A stretch of DNA of 8,336 bases, from contig JAUVQZ010000126.1 in NCBI GenBank assembly GCA_030597865.1, forward strand, positions 1 to 8,336. Direction: 5' to 3'. Below, one piece after another: positions 6,701 to 8,336 of the stretch. Below the pieces are notes generated by a model, which was given only the letters and a program-made list of their open reading frames with translations, did no database searches and had not been told where the DNA came from. A program made the translations under genes and the position numbers. Origin of the DNA: Pseudomonadota bacterium. GTDB taxonomy: Bacteria > Desulfobacterota > Desulfobulbia > Desulfobulbales > SURF-16. The number at the start of each line of letters is the position of its first letter. The stretch's first letter is position 1.

Positions 6701-6768
6701 ATCACGAGAACCATGAGGAGTACGGGGATGAAGATTCTCTTTCTGATTTTGGTATCGTTACTGGTCAC
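3709..6768 (-). CDS. Membrane-bound hybrid sensor histidine kinase (dCache-PAS-PAS-HisKA-HATPase-REC)
   Basis: A 1019-residue hybrid kinase. Transmembrane helices lie at about 11-32 and 306-327. They bracket an extracytoplasmic sensor that resembles the dCache_3 family (ISHFYFIGLDQ at 107-117, ELGPLGTVTLR at 152-162). A coiled coil (330-400) follows instead of a HAMP domain, then PAS1 (about 400-515) and PAS2 (about 525-640). The HisKA box has phosphoacceptor His661 (GGVAHDFNNLL). ATPase boxes are N773 with D776, D816 in DSGMG, FEPFFTTK (830-837) and GKGTGLGLAT (840-849). The C-terminal receiver has E906-D907, phosphoacceptor Asp952, Ser980 and Lys1002, so all catalytic residues of both modules are present. 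Both PAS domains carry cysteine clusters: C444, C450, C458, C459 and C570, C581, C584. The start is GTG with AGGGG 7 bases upstream. Binding of an extracellular ligand should drive His-to-Asp phosphotransfer; no output protein is visible. It lies 67 bases after cheD with no clear terminator between, so co-expression with the chemotaxis genes is likely. Confidence 0.95.
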   Translation of the reverse strand: MTSNDTKIRKRIFIPVLLMVLVIMVITTAIVYRLQHLHIDKEGRERMAQIEQVLPHFLEEETRIIEATLASVTKSASLQQAWLSQDRQALLTQASPYFEKMRSQFSISHFYFIGLDQSCFLRVHKPARYGDIIQRHTMITAAQTGKPASGLELGPLGTVTLRHVLPWRQGEEVIGYLELGIDLPTIIAKVEKALDLRLFVGIDKVHLDRPSWEQGMAMLGYPTDWDRFGHVLIISKDIVDIPEGLLAYINLPHEQHSNKLITSRGAAQQFCAGVIELLDVSGQAMGGIFVVHNISAELSLLRRTMMSILLITGGIIVVCSSAFFLFMGRIERRLTLAHDRLQEESDSHQQTASELQAYKENLEAMVQAQTEALHGVNSKLQEEVVVREGAEKEARQAYHDMNQIFEASSSGMQVVDRDFKVVRYNQAFARLADISRDEGVGRKCFENISCPRANTPACCFKQILAGEEHVEIEMEIKRLDGKTIWVLHTTAPYYDANGKLLGTVQNYDDITARKRAEIAAQQASEAWERTFDAMGDIVTIHDAEMRIIRANKATREILGVAPEELIGKYCYDVFRGEPSPCAGCPEAKARHDYSLHTAEIHHPNLNKTFLVSASPIFSDNGDFEGVIHVAKDISAQKNLEAQFFQAQKMEAIGRLSGGVAHDFNNLLTTIIGYSELALMNSSPDAPFKEEFEAIHQAGLRAAGLTRQLLAFSRKQVLKLQEVDLNDIVENAAKMLGRLIGEDVQLELHLHKPLGKIKADSGQLDQVLMNLAINAKDAMPDGGSLLIETAVVNLDEEYAKSHKDVESGHHAVLTVTDSGMGMSHEVQKKIFEPFFTTKELGKGTGLGLATIYGIVKQHKGHIFVYSEPGNGTTFKVYLPIVPGGEPPIDQAEEIEIQGGTETILVAEDEPAILNLVARVLPPLGYRVLGAASGEEALEISKQTPERIDLLLTDVIMPGINGRQLADTLAKTRPGTKVLYMSGYTDEVIAHKGVLEPGINFINKPLLPMDLAKKIREILDS

Positions 6769-6835
6769 AACTTTGCCCCTACAATGAGGAGAAGCTCTTC
6801 ATATTTTTGTTTTGCCAAACAGTTGGCCTTGTCTT

Positions 6836-7399
6836 TTAATAATAGGAGCTATTGTTGGTCGTTGCAAATTTTATTGCTCTATTCGCGCTTGTCCGGTTGC
6901 CAGGCGGCAAGGCCTTTGGTCTCTCCACCATGACCTTGCCCGTGGCCATGTCAAAGGTAACCTTTCTCTTGCTCGTTCCACCGGTATCCAGCGCTTGGAC
7001 TGTAAGGCCTTCCTGCTGGAGGGCTCGATGGGCCGCCTCATCATTCATGGAACCAATGGCAAAGAGAGGAGGCTTGTTATCCTGCGTGGCAAACATCTCT
7101 GCCCCTCCAAATATTTTGACCTGGAGATCCTGGCGGGAGCTGTTGTGCCTGGCGAATTGTCTGAGCATGACCTGCACGGCACACGCCACATGCTTGCCCG
7201 GCTTGCAGCAGTCGGCATGGCACTGCCGATCCAGGCATTTGGGCAGGGCGGCATGACATATTGCCCCGAGCCGCTGCCTGGGGTCATAGATGGTGATGGC
7301 GATACAGGAACCAAGCACCGTAACAATGGAGGCGGGTGCCTTGCCGAAAACCACATCGCCAATACCAAGAAAATGAGACTGCACTGCCCGGTTTTTCAT
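6836..7399 (-). CDS. cheD: Chemoreceptor glutamine deamidase CheD
   Basis: A 187-residue cytoplasmic CheD, which deamidates specific glutamines on chemoreceptors to glutamate, making them methylatable by CheR. In some systems it is also a partner of the CheC phosphatase. The catalytic triad is visible: Thr27 and Cys32 in TVLGSCIAI, and His49 in GAICHAALP. The Cys-to-His spacing of 17 is the same as in Thermotoga maritima CheD (Cys27, His44). The second half shows KIFGGAEMF (95-103) and IGSMND (115-120), also typical. The length is slightly above the usual ~160 because of a Cys/His-rich insertion after the active site (C55, C60, C64, C65, C73) and a C-terminal tail of about 25 unrelated-looking residues. 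The start ATG overlaps the cheR stop as ATGA, with a G-rich ribosome-binding stretch inside the end of cheR. Co-translation with CheR is therefore expected. Confidence 0.93.
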   Translation of the reverse strand: MKNRAVQSHFLGIGDVVFGKAPASIVTVLGSCIAITIYDPRQRLGAICHAALPKCLDRQCHADCCKPGKHVACAVQVMLRQFARHNSSRQDLQVKIFGGAEMFATQDNKPPLFAIGSMNDEAAHRALQQEGLTVQALDTGGTSKRKVTFDMATGKVMVERPKALPPGNRTSANRAIKFATTNNSSYY

Positions 7400-8247
7400 G
7401 AAAGGCCCCCCTGTTTTTGATAGATGGTGGGCAGAAAATGGTTAAAGGGTACATCCATGCCACTGAGACTCTCGGAGTGGCCGATGAATAAAAAGCCACC
7501 TGGTGCCAACTGCTTGGCAAAACGATGCATCAGGGCGGCCTGGTCCTCCTTGCTGAAATAGATGAGGACGTTGCGGCAGAAGATGATGTCCATCTTCTCT
7601 CCAATGCCAAAGGCGTCGTCCATGAGGTTGATGCGTCGAAAGGTGATTGCATTGCGGATCAGGGGCTTAAACTGGACGAGACTCCTGGAGTCGCCCTTAC
7701 TCCTTAAGAGATATTTTTTACGGAGTGACAGGGGCACGTCGCTAACCCGTTCCTCAGCGTAAATGCCGGACCCGGCCTTTTTGAGGACCTTGGTGCTGAT
7801 ATCACTGGCCAGAATGGAGAAGGGCAAGCTGCGGTGACGATCACTATGCTCCCTAAGGGTCATGGCCAGGGTATAGGGTTCTTCGCCGCTGGAACAGGCG
7901 GCACTCCAGATCCGGACGGTCTGATCCCCTTGCTTTCTCCTATTCCCCAAAAGCAGGGGGATGATCCGCCCGGTAAGGGTCTCAAAATGATTTGCCTCCC
8001 GGAAAAAGTCGGTCTTAGTGGTGGTGATGGCATCCACCATATGAACAAGTTCGGTATTCCGCCCCTGGGGGCTGAAGACAAAATCAACATACCTGTCCAA
8101 CGAGGCAACCCCCACCTGGCGCATTCTTTTTTGAAGGCGGCCGTTGAGCATTCTTTTTTTCGAAGGCGGCATTTTTATGCCGTAGTTGTCCTGGATAAAG
8201 GAGGCCACCTTCAAAAACATCTGTGGAGAGAGTGATTGATTTTCCAT
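7396..8247 (-). CDS. cheR: Chemotaxis protein methyltransferase CheR
   Basis: CheR transfers methyl groups from S-adenosylmethionine to glutamates of chemoreceptors during adaptation. From the ATG at 8247 it has 283 residues, the usual CheR length. The N-terminal helical domain spans about 1-70. Then come TTTKTDFFRE (75-84), the SAM-binding motif SAACSSGEEPYTLAM (115-129), ASDIS with acidic D149 (147-151), IIFCRNVLIYF (221-231) and GHSESL (256-261). The start is uncertain. ATG at 8286 lies five bases beyond the upstream gene's stop (8291-8293) with AAGGA almost touching it, ATG at 8298 overlaps that stop, and a TTG at 8253 has GGAG 11 bases before it. All are in frame, so up to 17 more residues are possible. 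The 3' end overlaps cheD by four bases. Family identity is certain, and no key residue is missing. Confidence 0.95.
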   Translation of the reverse strand: MENQSLSPQMFLKVASFIQDNYGIKMPPSKKRMLNGRLQKRMRQVGVASLDRYVDFVFSPQGRNTELVHMVDAITTTKTDFFREANHFETLTGRIIPLLLGNRRKQGDQTVRIWSAACSSGEEPYTLAMTLREHSDRHRSLPFSILASDISTKVLKKAGSGIYAEERVSDVPLSLRKKYLLRSKGDSRSLVQFKPLIRNAITFRRINLMDDAFGIGEKMDIIFCRNVLIYFSKEDQAALMHRFAKQLAPGGFLFIGHSESLSGMDVPFNHFLPTIYQKQGGLS

Positions 8248-8290
8248 AACCAAGGGCGTATTAACTCCGCTAAGTGCTGTAAACATTTCC

Positions 8291-8336
8291 TTAAACATCA
8301 ACCTCGATCTCGTTACCGCTCTCCGCAAGCAGGGTC
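8291..8336 (-). CDS. 3' end of an upstream gene (partial, product unknown)
   Basis: On the - strand a frame enters from the right edge and ends at TAA (8291-8293). It encodes only TLLAESGNEIEVDV, too little to identify. The placement, ending a few bases before the cheR starts, suggests it belongs to the same chemosensory operon (for example a receptor, CheW, CheA or CheB), but this is a guess from position alone. Confidence 0.5.
   Translation of the reverse strand, partial: TLLAESGNEIEVDV

Noticed and set aside
6001..6933. 310-residue + strand ORF opposite the hybrid kinase
   Set aside because: Long antisense frame produced by codon bias of the kinase gene; no domain motif, and it runs across the kinase start into cheD.

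Overview
The window looks like a chromosomal segment of a selenocysteine-using anaerobe of the Desulfobacterota (former Deltaproteobacteria), perhaps near the Desulfobulbaceae. This is inferred from gene content only: an IscA/HesB-like selenoprotein with a Gly-Ser-Cys tail, a 'G104/K124' type phosphofructokinase, a large dCache-PAS-PAS hybrid kinase with cysteine-rich PAS domains, and a folC-HNH gene pair. No ribosomal or tRNA gene is present to fix the taxonomy.

Layout. Positions 1-1134 (+) hold the 3' part of folC and a translationally coupled small HNH-nuclease gene. They run convergently into pfkA (1147-2283, -). After a gene-poor stretch of about 440 bases comes a + strand gene (2721-3059) that is read correctly only if the in-frame TGA at 2820-2822 is decoded as selenocysteine. 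It encodes a 112-residue IscA/HesB-like selenoprotein, with a SECIS-like hairpin directly behind the TGA. Its 3' region carries several hairpins and ends in a strong bidirectional terminator (3169-3203).

Everything downstream lies on the - strand and is read right to left: the tail of an unidentified gene (8291-8336), cheR, cheD, and a 1019-residue membrane-bound hybrid sensor kinase. A roughly 290-base stretch without a convincing gene follows. Last is a small zinc-ribbon ORF (3202-3420), which again contains one in-frame TGA, followed by coherent protein sequence with a second CxxCG motif and by a SECIS-like hairpin. It stops exactly at the shared terminator, so a known selenoprotein and a candidate new one face each other tail to tail.

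How the genes fit together. cheR (receptor methyltransferase) and cheD (receptor glutamine deamidase) form a tightly overlapping adaptation module of a chemosensory system whose other parts are outside the window. The hybrid kinase directly behind cheD may belong to the same regulatory unit. folC belongs to folate synthesis and pfkA to glycolysis or its PPi-linked variants; neither has an obvious link to the rest. The observation most worth follow-up is the pair of selenocysteine genes around 2721-3420, both of which a standard gene caller would truncate or miss.
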